From: Chitinophagaceae bacterium
GTDB lineage: Bacteria > Bacteroidota > Bacteroidia > Chitinophagales > Chitinophagaceae
Reading direction: 5' to 3'
NCBI GenBank assembly: GCA_016787135.1
Contig: JAEUVK010000066.1
Coordinates: 1 to 64,000 of the forward strand
DNA length: 64,000 nt
Positions 44,870-53,939 of the stretch are shown here, piece after piece (the stretch's first letter is position 1; each line of letters begins with the position of its first letter). The notes under the pieces are model-generated. The model was not told the DNA's origin. It did not search any database and saw nothing but the letters and a program-made list of their open reading frames with translations. The translations under genes were made by a program, and so were the position numbers.

Positions 44870-46195
44870 CTATTTTCTCATTCTCAGCCGGCCAATGATA
44901 AAATTGCCGACCCTTCTTCCATAATCTGTACTGATGATGCAGGAATTATGGAAATGGAGACCGCCATAAAAGCGGGCCCAGTTGTTTTCAATCGCTGCGT
45001 CCCTGAAAGATTTGAATGACCTGCTTTTGATCCCAAACTCCAGTTCTGATGTATCTGTATAGGCAAAATTGTCGCCGAATACATGTGTCAATGCCTCGGC
45101 ATTGGCAGAAGAAATGGTAGAATGACCGCAGGTATATTCAGGGAATGGCGGCGTCTGGAGGTAAGGTCTCCAGTCCTGGTCTATGTATTTGTTGATGACT
45201 GTTTCCGGCCGGGCATAATTACTCCTGTACTTTTCATCCCAGCAATGAATAAAGGCATCGAACTGTGTGATCGCCATAATAGCATACGCATAGACGGTAG
45301 CAGCAAAATCGTAATTCGCCTTTTGCGCAGCAATACCCACGATGCTCATCCAGTGACCGGGAGGCGAAAACTTCTTCGTTCCAAACATGACATGTCCGCT
45401 TACGTTCAGCTTGAATGGATTGTCGTCCCAGAAATCAGCAATATGCTTTTGCTCATCACTCAGACTATCGACTGCATTTTTAATGGAGATCACTTCCTGG
45501 TAATATTTACTGTTTTTGTCTTTGATATTGAAAACAGGGGGACGCGGAGGTGTGAATTCGGAAGCACTATCCAGAACCAGCGTCCTGATTTTATTCCAGT
45601 GTGGCTCCATCGCCTGCGTATATGCAGGCGGAGTAGGGATCCAGCGGCCGGGAGTATCGATCACATTATACTTCGGGAATGTTCTTGTCTGCAGGTAATT
45701 ATCCTTCTTGCTCCATTTGAGAATAACGGCGGAAACAGTATCTGCAAAGGCTACAGTATTTTTAAAAACATCTCCGGGCATTCCATGATCTTTGGCCAGT
45801 TCTTTTAAGCTGTCGGTATAGTACGACATACTGCCTTCGGGAAACGTAACGGCTTCGCCGAGTTTTGAGAAAGCAAGGATAGCTGCAAATTCAACATCTA
45901 TTTTCTTACCTGTCTCAGGTTTCGGAACACTACTTAAGCCATGAAGCTGACCGGATAACGACTCATATTTATCCGGGTAGCCGCCTGCTATCACTTCATA
46001 GGCGGCCACACTGGCGTACATATAATTTCTGGAAGCAACGATCGGGCTGAAATTATTTCCCATGACAACGCTGTTCAGTTCATGTACGGTATTAGAGAAC
46101 AAGATTGGATCGTGAACGATCTTTTCGTAATCGTTTTTTTGATTGCAGGATACTGCCACAAGCAATCCTGCAATAGCTGCAAAAGCTATGCGCAT
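44870..46195 (-). CDS. Vanadium-haloperoxidase/PAP2-type lipoprotein A
   Basis: 441 residues. Lipobox VAVSC (cysteine at residue 17). Conserved site elements occur in order: RSNYARPETVINKY (Arg), FPEYTCGHSTISS (Gly-His) and ARFYGGLHFHNSC (Arg, His). These match the vanadate- or phosphate-binding pocket of vanadium haloperoxidases and PAP2 phosphatases. It shares the layout of lipoprotein B but little identity outside the pocket. It follows the 184-residue hypothetical gene by 66 bp and precedes the barrel gene. A periplasmic or surface role in halogen or peroxide chemistry is possible; a phosphatase is the main alternative. Confidence 0.85.
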   Translation of the reverse strand: MRIAFAAIAGLLVAVSCNQKNDYEKIVHDPILFSNTVHELNSVVMGNNFSPIVASRNYMYASVAAYEVIAGGYPDKYESLSGQLHGLSSVPKPETGKKIDVEFAAILAFSKLGEAVTFPEGSMSYYTDSLKELAKDHGMPGDVFKNTVAFADTVSAVILKWSKKDNYLQTRTFPKYNVIDTPGRWIPTPPAYTQAMEPHWNKIRTLVLDSASEFTPPRPPVFNIKDKNSKYYQEVISIKNAVDSLSDEQKHIADFWDDNPFKLNVSGHVMFGTKKFSPPGHWMSIVGIAAQKANYDFAATVYAYAIMAITQFDAFIHCWDEKYRSNYARPETVINKYIDQDWRPYLQTPPFPEYTCGHSTISSANAEALTHVFGDNFAYTDTSELEFGIKSRSFKSFRDAAIENNWARFYGGLHFHNSCIISTDYGRRVGNFIIGRLRMRK

Positions 46196-46261
46196 ATTAA
46201 ATCAATTAATAAAATGAAAATAGTGAGTGAATGAAAGCGTTGACCGGTGACGATTTACTTT

Positions 46262-46816
46262 TCAGCATTCCGGCGGCTGATGGGGAGTGTTTGCTGCGAT
46301 TTTTGGCAGCAATGAGCTATTATGTGAAAAGATGTTTTTGTTAAACGAAGCAAACAAATGAGAGTGATAGGATTGATTATGGTCATCATAATCACTCAAT
46401 ATACTTTTGGAAAGCGGGCCAGGTGCCTTTTTTGATTGCCCTGAATGATCCATGTCCGCAGAGCTGTTAGCTTTTGCTATATCATTCTGAATAGATCTTA
46501 ATTGTTGTTTGGATTCATTAGGGATACATTTGAAAATTACGATATCCCCTTCTATTTTCTTTTTTACATATGTATAAGAAATACCGTCAATTTCTATTTG
46601 TCCGTAATGTCTTTCGTATTCAGTAAAACGCTGCTGGTAAGGCATGTTCAGCGCTACTTTTATTTCGATCAGTTGTGTTTCATCGTATTCATCATTGTCG
46701 AGGAGAGATTCCAGTTTGCGGTCTGCATGTTGCTGGAGCAAAGGAAACAGAAGCCTGTAACCGCCGAGGTTAAAGAATAATATAGCAATCAGCAATATGG
46801 CAGCAGTCTTTCTCAA
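46262..46816 (-). CDS. Hypothetical protein with N-terminal membrane anchor
   Basis: 184 residues. One hydrophobic N-terminal helix (KTAAILLIAILFFNLGGYRL), then a short alpha/beta segment (ESLLDNDEYDETQLIEIKVA; YGQIEIDGISYTYVKKKIEG) and a low-complexity, Ser/His-rich tail. I do not recognise the family. Its position upstream of the haloperoxidase-barrel-haloperoxidase genes on the same strand suggests it is the first gene of that unit. The tail holds several His residues that could bind metal, but spacing is irregular. Confidence 0.7.
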   Translation of the reverse strand: MRKTAAILLIAILFFNLGGYRLLFPLLQQHADRKLESLLDNDEYDETQLIEIKVALNMPYQQRFTEYERHYGQIEIDGISYTYVKKKIEGDIVIFKCIPNESKQQLRSIQNDIAKANSSADMDHSGQSKKAPGPLSKSILSDYDDHNQSYHSHLFASFNKNIFSHNSSLLPKIAANTPHQPPEC

Positions 46817-46895
46817 TCGTCAGCTTAGGGTCACAAGTTAACCTGATTATCTGAAAAACAAATATGACAGGCCAAAAATCCGGGAAGCTGCTTTG

Positions 46896-48935
46896 CTATT
46901 TATTCACTGCAAACGTTTTCTTCTCCGGCCCGGCGCCTGTAATAGTCAGTTTTTTCCAATGAGCTGGTAAAGCTGACTTTATTTGTATCAAACCCTTAGG
47001 TGTTATTTCAATACCACCAAATCCCATTAATATGCTTTGCAAAATACCCCCTGCTCCTGTGGCAAAGTAAGGATTGGTTCCTCCCCTGGTCTCTGCTATC
47101 ACCCGGAAGGGAGGATTAAGATTTGGCAGATAAGCATCCTTGAACCAGTGATATGCTTTTTCTCCATCGCCCAGTCTTGCATACAGCGTTGTAAAAACAG
47201 CCTGTGTCATAGCCGGAGTGCCTTCAATAGGTACTTTTGTTTCATAATACTCCAGATCTTTCCTGATCTGTTTCGGATCCGTTATTTCTTTTAGCGGATA
47301 GGCGAGCAGGTTCACATCGGCTTGTTTGATACCTTCTCCATTATAAGCAGCATGTTCTTTTGTTACTCCATCAGCAAATTTCAATATGGGAATATTATTG
47401 GCAACATTCATCCAGTCGCCATCAGGAGTAAGACCCAGCACTTTTGCTGCTTCGGTGGCAAATTGAAGATTCGCTTTTGCAGCCGCATTGGTGAAAGCGT
47501 TGTTATCGACATTCTCCGCCCATTCATCAGCCGCTACAACATTTTTTATGTCATATTTACCGGGCCCGTTTCTTTCCACCCTGCTTGTCCAGAAGTTGGC
47601 CGTTTCCGATAGTATCGGCCAACCTTTTTCTTTCAGCCAAGTTTTATCCTGTGTAACACAATAATAATTCCAGGCAGCAATGGCAACACATGCCGTAATG
47701 TGATGCTCAAACGGGCCACTCAATGCCCATACCGGTGTTTCTTCTACTCCTGTCTCAGCACTTTCCCATGGATACATCGCCCCTTTATATCCTTTGCTGA
47801 ATGCATTTCGTTTGGCAGCTTCTAATCTTTGAAACCGGTACTCGATCATACTCTTTGCCAGCTCAGGATGTAATACCAGTAGGGCAGGATACATCCACAA
47901 TTCTGTGTCCCAGAACACATGACCATTATATCCAAGCCCGCTTAATCCCATCGGCGAAGGAGATAAAGCGGTCCCTTCCCTGCTGAAGGAATATAAATGG
48001 TATAACATGCTGTGTACATCCTGCTGTGCCTGCAGATCTCCTTCAATCGTGATGTCGCTTTTCCATAGTTCATCCCATGCTTTTTTATGAAAGCTGATCA
48101 ATCTTTCCCGGCCTTCCAGTTTGGCAAAGATGGCCGAACGTTCCGCTTCGTTCAGCGGATCGTCGTGGTGTGCAGAAGTGATAGAAGATCCGGCAATGGA
48201 GAATCTGTATGTCTCCCCTGCATTGATCTTTCTGGTGAATTTCATCAGGTGCATATTATTATCCCACATTTCATGTATCACTCTTGGTTCTTGACCATGC
48301 TTTTCATTAAAAAGAAAGGTATTGGATGCGCACATCAGTAATTTACCGGCCGGACTTTTGGCTGATGATGTAAGCAAACTGATTACAACATGTGGCCTGT
48401 CTATTTCATTGTAGTAATTCTGTACATCCTTCAATGCGTCCGGGGCTTCCATTACACTGGCTCCGCTAATACTTATGTCTCTTTTAGCCGTGATCGTTAC
48501 GTCCATTAGTACTGTATAAGGAAGATGACGCAATGAATAGTAAGTGTAGCTGACCGAAGCTTTGTCGGTGTATTCAAATTTTGAAGTGAAATTAGCATAC
48601 CGCATGTCCAGTTCCTGCTGCATATCCTTTGCATCTCCACCGTTGATACGGTGGCCATCAACTTCCAGGTACATGTTCAGCAGGTTGAAACTTCTGAGGA
48701 AATTGCTGACCCGCCCTCTTCCATAAAGGTCATAGGCACCCGCCAGTACCACATCTTTGACTCTAAATGGTTCCGGTGAAGAGACAATCCCGATCATGCC
48801 GTTGGCTACCGTGATACCATAATACGCAGAGGGGTCGATAACAGGGGCAGAAATTTTCCATGGATCTGGTTGCGAGGCAGCAGCAAAAGAAAAAATGAAG
48901 CCGAGCAGTATTATTAGGAATCTTTGAGCAAGCAT
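46896..48935 (-). CDS. Secreted GH65 alpha-glucoside hydrolase
   Basis: 679 residues. Signal peptide MLAQRFLIILLGFIFSFAAA. GH65 marks: GHVFWDTELWMYPALLVLHP and the acid Glu471 in AADEWAENVDNNAFTN. The family includes maltose, trehalose and kojibiose phosphorylases and a few hydrolases. Here Glu615 lies in ETRGGTNPYFATGAGG, where phosphorylases carry a phosphate-binding His-Ser; a Glu general base there marks the hydrolase type, as in the kojibiose hydrolase of Flavobacterium johnsoniae (from memory, Glu472 and Glu616). Export also argues against a phosphorylase, since phosphorolysis belongs inside the cell. It is divergent from susC2 with 240 bp between, including one operator-like site. Confidence 0.88.
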   Translation of the reverse strand: MLAQRFLIILLGFIFSFAAASQPDPWKISAPVIDPSAYYGITVANGMIGIVSSPEPFRVKDVVLAGAYDLYGRGRVSNFLRSFNLLNMYLEVDGHRINGGDAKDMQQELDMRYANFTSKFEYTDKASVSYTYYSLRHLPYTVLMDVTITAKRDISISGASVMEAPDALKDVQNYYNEIDRPHVVISLLTSSAKSPAGKLLMCASNTFLFNEKHGQEPRVIHEMWDNNMHLMKFTRKINAGETYRFSIAGSSITSAHHDDPLNEAERSAIFAKLEGRERLISFHKKAWDELWKSDITIEGDLQAQQDVHSMLYHLYSFSREGTALSPSPMGLSGLGYNGHVFWDTELWMYPALLVLHPELAKSMIEYRFQRLEAAKRNAFSKGYKGAMYPWESAETGVEETPVWALSGPFEHHITACVAIAAWNYYCVTQDKTWLKEKGWPILSETANFWTSRVERNGPGKYDIKNVVAADEWAENVDNNAFTNAAAKANLQFATEAAKVLGLTPDGDWMNVANNIPILKFADGVTKEHAAYNGEGIKQADVNLLAYPLKEITDPKQIRKDLEYYETKVPIEGTPAMTQAVFTTLYARLGDGEKAYHWFKDAYLPNLNPPFRVIAETRGGTNPYFATGAGGILQSILMGFGGIEITPKGLIQIKSALPAHWKKLTITGAGPEKKTFAVNK

Positions 48936-48998
48936 ATGAGCAGTTTTCGTTAGTAATTGATTATAAATATCCTATATCGGTTTGAATATCGGAAAACC

Positions 48999-49010
48999 CC
49001 AAACGATTGC
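48999..49010. promoter_or_regulatory. LacI-type operator candidate in the GH65 / susC2 divergent region
   Basis: CCAAACGATTGC, complement GCAATCGTTTGG, differs from the perfect palindrome GCAAACGTTTGC at two positions and keeps the central CG. It is 64 bp upstream of the GH65 start and 166 bp upstream of susC2, so it could control both. Confidence 0.5.
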
Positions 49011-49164
49011 AGTTGATAATTTTCATAGAGCAAATCTGACCAGGTCTGCCGGCATGGAAAATAACCGGGTTGAGGGAAATTATTTTTTTATAATTAAAAA
49101 AGTCTTAACATTGTGTCTTCAATACACATTACGAGTATTGATCTAACTGAATTGCTTAACTATT

Positions 49165-49175
49165 AATGATTGCTT
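49165..49175 (+). promoter_or_regulatory. AATGATTGCTT motif abutting the susC2 start codon
   Basis: One base differs from the susC1 motif, at the C of the central CG. It ends at the base before ATG as in susC1. A partial copy ATTGCTTAA lies at 49151-49159. Confidence 0.45.
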
Positions 49176-52100
49176 ATGTCCTGCAAAAAAATGCTAAAGG
49201 CAAGCGTATTGTTTACCTTCCTTTTGCTCTCTCATCTTCTCTCTTATTCCCAAGACAAAGTGATTACCGGAAAAGTGACCGACTCCAAAGATGGATCAGG
49301 GCTTGCTGGTGTTACGGTTGTTCCGAAAGGAGGTACAGGTGGCACACAAACCGTTAATGATGGTTCTTACCGGCTCACGGTTGGGCCTTCCGTGACAGTA
49401 CTCATTTTTTCTTCCGTTGGCTTTGTGACCCAGGAGATCAATATTGCCGGAAGAACGTCAATTGATGTTTCGATGGCATTGAATAACACATCACTTGGTG
49501 AAGTGGTAGTGATTGGTTACGGAACAACCAGGAAAAAGGACCTGACAGGGTCGGTAACTGTTATTGGTGAAAAAGATTTCCAGAAAGGAAATATTACTAC
49601 ACCGGAACAACTTATTGCCGGAAGAGTAGCGGGTGTGCAAATTACATCCAATGGAGGTGCCCCGGGTGCCGGAAGTACAATACGTATCCGTGGCGGTGCT
49701 TCACTGAATGCGAGTAATGATCCGCTGATAGTAGTAGATGGTGTACCTGTCGATAATGGCGGTATTTCAGGTGCCGCGAATGCGCTGGCCCTGATCAATC
49801 CGAATGACATTGAATCCTTCAATGTGCTGAAAGATGCTTCCGCCACAGCCATCTACGGCGCCAGAGCTTCAAACGGGGTTATTATCATCACCACCAAAAA
49901 AGGAAGAAGCGGTAAACCTAAATTCAATTTCAATACGCAATTATCATTATCTACTTTGCCTAAAAAAGCAGATGTACTTTCTCCGACAGAGTTCAGGGCT
50001 TATGTAAATGCAAATGGTACACCCGCTCAAATTGGTTTGCTTGGCAGCGCCAACACAGATTGGCAGGATGCGATCTATGACAATGCGATTTCAACAGATA
50101 ATAACCTGAGTGTTTCCGGTGCTTATAAGAAAATTCCTTACAGGCTGTCCATTGGTTTTTTAAGCCAGGATGGAATCCTGATAACAGGGAATATGAAAAG
50201 AAAATCGGCTTCCCTTAACCTGAACCCAAAATTGTTCCAGGACCATCTGAGAATCGATTTCAATGTAAAAGGCTCTATCAATAATTCAAGGTTTGCGGAT
50301 GAAGGCGCTATCGGTAATGCGGTACGGTTTGATCCTACCAAGCCCGTAAAATCTTCAGATAAAAGGTATGGTGGCTATTTTGAATGGCTGGACCCGTCTT
50401 CAACGACCGGTTTGCGTGACCTGGCTCCGTTGAACCCGGTAGGCCTGTTGGAGCAAAGAACAGATAAAAGTGAAGTAAGAAGAAGTATCGGTAACATGAA
50501 GCTGGATTATAAGCTTCATTTCTTACCCGATCTTCATTTAGTGGTGAACCTCGGTTATGATATCTCCACCGGTGAAGGAACTGTTTATATCCCCGACAGT
50601 GCAGCTTCATCTTATCGCCGCTCTCCTGACGCTAAACACGGAGGCGTAGATAACAGGTACCTTCAGAAAAAGGCGAATACGCTGCTGGAGACTTATTTTA
50701 ATTATGTAAAGGACATTAAATCTATCAATAGCCGTATCGATTTTACCGGTGGATATACTTACCAGAAATTCATGACCCATGTAATCAACGCGGAGAAAGA
50801 CCCTAATGGTAAACTGTATCAGAAAGCCGATGGAACGCTTGATACGATACCCACAACCGGCCAACGCTATACGGGATTCAGTGATATGACGACCGACGGT
50901 TACATTATGTCATGGCCTACCAATCCATTTGACAAACCGAAGGCGTATCTGATCTCTCTGTTTGGCAGATTAAACTACTCTTTCAAAGATAAGTTCCTGC
51001 TTACCGGTACGATCCGTCGCGACGCATCTAGTAAATTCTCCGAAGACAACTGGATTGGCTGGTTCCCGTCCGCAGCATTTGCCTGGAAACTGAAACAGGA
51101 ATCATTTATGAGGAACTCCCGGGTGATAAGCGATCTGAAACTCAGGTTAGGCTATGGTATCACCGGTCAGCAGGATGGGATCGGGTATTATGATTATCTC
51201 GCCAGGTATTCCCAGGCTAACAACAGGGCGCAATACCAGTTTGGTAATACCTATTATCAGCCTTACCGTCCGGAAGGGTATAACGACCGCTTGAAATGGG
51301 AGGAAACAACTACTTATAATGCCGGTATCGATTTTGGATTTTTAAATAACAGAATCACCGGTAGCGTGGATGTTTACCTGAAGCAAACCAAGGATCTTCT
51401 TAGCGTGATAGATCAGCCGGCAGGTACTAATTTCTCCAATAAGATACTGGCCAATATTGGTACCATGGAAAACCGCGGTGTTGAGTTTACCCTTAACACA
51501 CAACCAGTCAACACTAAAAACGTAAGCTGGGATCTTGGTTTTAATATTACTTATAATAAGAATGAGATCACCAAGCTAACATTTACCAATGACCCGAATT
51601 TCCCGGGTAATCTGACGGGTGGTATAGCAGGTGGTGTGGGTAGCACTATCCAGATACATAGTGTAAGCTATCCCAAGAGCTCTTTCTATGTGTACAAACA
51701 GATCTATGATAAAGATGGCAGGCCTATTGAAGGATTGTTTGAAGATCTCGATCGTAACGGGCTGATCAACGTAGATGACCTGTATCGCTACAAGAGCCCT
51801 GACCCGACAGTTTTCCTCGGAGCTTATTCTACGGTTAACTATAAAAAGTGGTCAGCAGGATTCTCACTCCGGGCAAACATCAATAACTATATGTACAATA
51901 ACAGGTTCTCCAATACGGGTGTCAAAAGAAATATTATTGACCCGCTTGGATTCCTGGCCAATGGTTCAAGAAACCTGCTGGAAACCAATTTCACAGGCAA
52001 TGGCGATACTTACCTGTTGTCAGATTACTATATAGAGAACGCTTCTTTCCTCAGGATGGATAACATTAACATAGGATATAATGCCGGTGACCTGGTAAAA

Positions 52101-52253
52101 AAGAATACAAATCTGAGGATCGGGGTAAACGTACAGAACGCATTTACCGTTACGAAATATAAAGGAGTGGATCCGGAAGTTTCCGGTGGTATTGATAACA
52201 ACTTCTATCCACGTCCAAGAATATTCGTTCTCAGCCTGAATCTTGATTTCTAA
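49176..52253 (+). CDS. SusC/RagA family TonB-linked outer-membrane transporter 2
   Basis: 1025 residues from the ATG at 49176. Signal peptide ending about LLSYSQ. Carboxypeptidase-regulatory-like domain (ITGKVTDSKDGSGLAGVTVV), TonB-box region GEVVVIGYGTTRKKDLTGSV, plug (IRIRGGASLNASNDPLIVVD; NVLKDASATAIYGARASNGV) and barrel ending RPRIFVLSLNLDF. First gene of a susC-susD-susE-susF set. Its N-terminus resembles SusC1, suggesting common ancestry. The SusE/SusF-type partners and secreted GH13 downstream point to an alpha-glucan, while GH53 enzymes further on would suit galactan; the true cargo cannot be decided from sequence. Confidence 0.95.
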   Translation: MSCKKMLKASVLFTFLLLSHLLSYSQDKVITGKVTDSKDGSGLAGVTVVPKGGTGGTQTVNDGSYRLTVGPSVTVLIFSSVGFVTQEINIAGRTSIDVSMALNNTSLGEVVVIGYGTTRKKDLTGSVTVIGEKDFQKGNITTPEQLIAGRVAGVQITSNGGAPGAGSTIRIRGGASLNASNDPLIVVDGVPVDNGGISGAANALALINPNDIESFNVLKDASATAIYGARASNGVIIITTKKGRSGKPKFNFNTQLSLSTLPKKADVLSPTEFRAYVNANGTPAQIGLLGSANTDWQDAIYDNAISTDNNLSVSGAYKKIPYRLSIGFLSQDGILITGNMKRKSASLNLNPKLFQDHLRIDFNVKGSINNSRFADEGAIGNAVRFDPTKPVKSSDKRYGGYFEWLDPSSTTGLRDLAPLNPVGLLEQRTDKSEVRRSIGNMKLDYKLHFLPDLHLVVNLGYDISTGEGTVYIPDSAASSYRRSPDAKHGGVDNRYLQKKANTLLETYFNYVKDIKSINSRIDFTGGYTYQKFMTHVINAEKDPNGKLYQKADGTLDTIPTTGQRYTGFSDMTTDGYIMSWPTNPFDKPKAYLISLFGRLNYSFKDKFLLTGTIRRDASSKFSEDNWIGWFPSAAFAWKLKQESFMRNSRVISDLKLRLGYGITGQQDGIGYYDYLARYSQANNRAQYQFGNTYYQPYRPEGYNDRLKWEETTTYNAGIDFGFLNNRITGSVDVYLKQTKDLLSVIDQPAGTNFSNKILANIGTMENRGVEFTLNTQPVNTKNVSWDLGFNITYNKNEITKLTFTNDPNFPGNLTGGIAGGVGSTIQIHSVSYPKSSFYVYKQIYDKDGRPIEGLFEDLDRNGLINVDDLYRYKSPDPTVFLGAYSTVNYKKWSAGFSLRANINNYMYNNRFSNTGVKRNIIDPLGFLANGSRNLLETNFTGNGDTYLLSDYYIENASFLRMDNINIGYNAGDLVKKNTNLRIGVNVQNAFTVTKYKGVDPEVSGGIDNNFYPRPRIFVLSLNLDF

Positions 52254-52256
52254 AAA

Positions 52257-52267
52257 AATGATTGCTT
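52257..52267 (+). promoter_or_regulatory. AATGATTGCTT motif between susC2 and susD2
   Basis: The same 11-mer as before susC2, starting right after the susC2 stop and ending 14 bases before the susD2 ATG. An operator inside an operon would be unusual, so this copy keeps an RNA-level role open. Confidence 0.4.
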
Positions 52268-52281
52268 AAAATAATTGCAAC

Positions 52282-53916
52282 ATGAAAAAATTAATTTTTA
52301 ATAGTAGCGCCATCTTCGGCCTGGTTGCTTTACTGGCACTGTCATCCTGCTTAAAGCATCCGAATGAGTTGCCTACTAACGATGTAACATCTGAAACTGT
52401 TTATGCCACACCTGCAGGATACAAGCAAGTGCTGGCTAAAGTATATGGCAGTTTTGCATTGACAGGAAATTCCGGTCCTGCAGGTAACGGCGATGTACAG
52501 GGTATTGATGAAGGGTTCTCTGATTTCTACCGTTTGTTCTGGAAAGCGCAGGAATTAAGCACCGATGAAGCGGTGATCTCCTGGGGCGACGTAGGTATTC
52601 AGGATTTTCACAGGATGAACTGGACCTCTAATAATAGCTTCCTGACAGGTCTTTATTATCGCAGCATGTATCAAATCACGCTGTGTAATGAATTCATCAG
52701 ACAGGCCGCAGATGATAAGCTAAGCGCAAGAGGTATCAGCGGAGGTGAAGCAGATAACATCCGCCAGTATGCAAGAGAAGCAAGATTTCTCCGTGCTTTT
52801 CAATACTGGGTGCTGATGGATCTTTATGGCAACCCTCCTTTTGCAACAGAAACAACCACTATCGGTGGTGCACCTCCCCCACAAGCGAAGCGAAGCGAAA
52901 TTTTTACTTATATAGAAAGCGAGCTGAAAGCTCTCGAGACAAACCCAAACATGCCGGGCGCCAGAGCCAATGAATATGGCCGGGTAGATAAGGCAGCCGT
53001 CTGGGCTTTGCTCGCCCGCCTGTATCTTAATGCACAGGTGTATAACCAGGATCCTGTTACCGGTACTCCGGGACCGGAAAGATTTAGCGATGCGGCCACT
53101 TATGCTAAAAATGTGATCGATGCCGGTTATTCGCTTGTCACTAACTATCCCTGGCTAATGCGTGCCGATAATGACCTGAATAAAAGTGAATTTATTTTCA
53201 CTATTAATTATGATGGCTTAAGAACACAGGGCTATGGCGGTACAACATTCCTTTCACATGCATGCGTAGGTGGTTCAATGCCTGCTTCCACTTTTGGTAT
53301 AGCTGGCGGCTGGAGCGGAACCAGGACAACAAAAAATCTTCCAGCACTGTTTCCTGATGTGACCGGCACTGCTGATAAGAGAGCCCAATTCTATACAACA
53401 GGGCAAAGCCTGGAGATCGGTGATCTGACAGCGTTCATTGATGGATATGCCGTCACAAAATACCGGAATGTAAAAAGAGATGGATCGGCAGGATCAAGCC
53501 AGGATTTTTCTGATATCGATATGCCTTTGTTCCGTTTACCTGAAATGTATTTGATCTATGCAGAGTCAGTAATACGGAAGCCCGCAGCAGGCAATGCCGC
53601 TACAGCTTTGGGTTATATTAATAAAATGCGTGGCCGTGCTTATGCCAACGACCCTAACAGCACAGCAGGCAATATCAGTTCAGGAGAAATGACACTTGAT
53701 TTTATTCTTGATGAAAGAGCAAGAGAATTATACTGGGAAGGATTCCGTCGTACCGATCTTATCAGGTACAACAGGTTTACAGAAGGCGCTTATTTGTGGC
53801 CATGGAAAGGTGGTGTAAGCTCAGGAACCGGAGTGGCTTCTTATCGTAAGCTTTATCCTATTCCTTCCAGAGACCTGAACTCGAATACAAACCTTGTGCA
53901 AAACCCCGGTTATTAA
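52282..53916 (+). CDS. SusD/RagB family nutrient-binding lipoprotein 2
   Basis: 544 residues. Lipobox LSSC. SusD features: YAREARFLRAFQYWVLMDLY, ESELKALETNPNMPG, LDERARELYWEGFRRTDLIR and the ending LYPIPSRDLNSNTNLVQNPG plus Y. It lies 28 bp after susC2 and forms the surface-exposed binding lid of that transporter. It is only distantly similar to SusD1, so the two systems probably take up different glycans or different sizes of the same glycan. Confidence 0.95.
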   Translation: MKKLIFNSSAIFGLVALLALSSCLKHPNELPTNDVTSETVYATPAGYKQVLAKVYGSFALTGNSGPAGNGDVQGIDEGFSDFYRLFWKAQELSTDEAVISWGDVGIQDFHRMNWTSNNSFLTGLYYRSMYQITLCNEFIRQAADDKLSARGISGGEADNIRQYAREARFLRAFQYWVLMDLYGNPPFATETTTIGGAPPPQAKRSEIFTYIESELKALETNPNMPGARANEYGRVDKAAVWALLARLYLNAQVYNQDPVTGTPGPERFSDAATYAKNVIDAGYSLVTNYPWLMRADNDLNKSEFIFTINYDGLRTQGYGGTTFLSHACVGGSMPASTFGIAGGWSGTRTTKNLPALFPDVTGTADKRAQFYTTGQSLEIGDLTAFIDGYAVTKYRNVKRDGSAGSSQDFSDIDMPLFRLPEMYLIYAESVIRKPAAGNAATALGYINKMRGRAYANDPNSTAGNISSGEMTLDFILDERARELYWEGFRRTDLIRYNRFTEGAYLWPWKGGVSSGTGVASYRKLYPIPSRDLNSNTNLVQNPGY

Positions 53917-53939
53917 TATCACCAAATAATTTATTGTAT

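Noticed and set aside
45083-45808. 241-codon frame on the plus strand
   Set aside because: It lies wholly antisense to the haloperoxidase-like lipoprotein A gene, has no recognisable domain and arises from that gene's codon bias.
46908-46919. TGCAAACGTTTT as another LacI operator
   Set aside because: It lies in the last codons of the GH65 gene, far from any start codon on that strand, and encodes FAVNK; probably coincidence.
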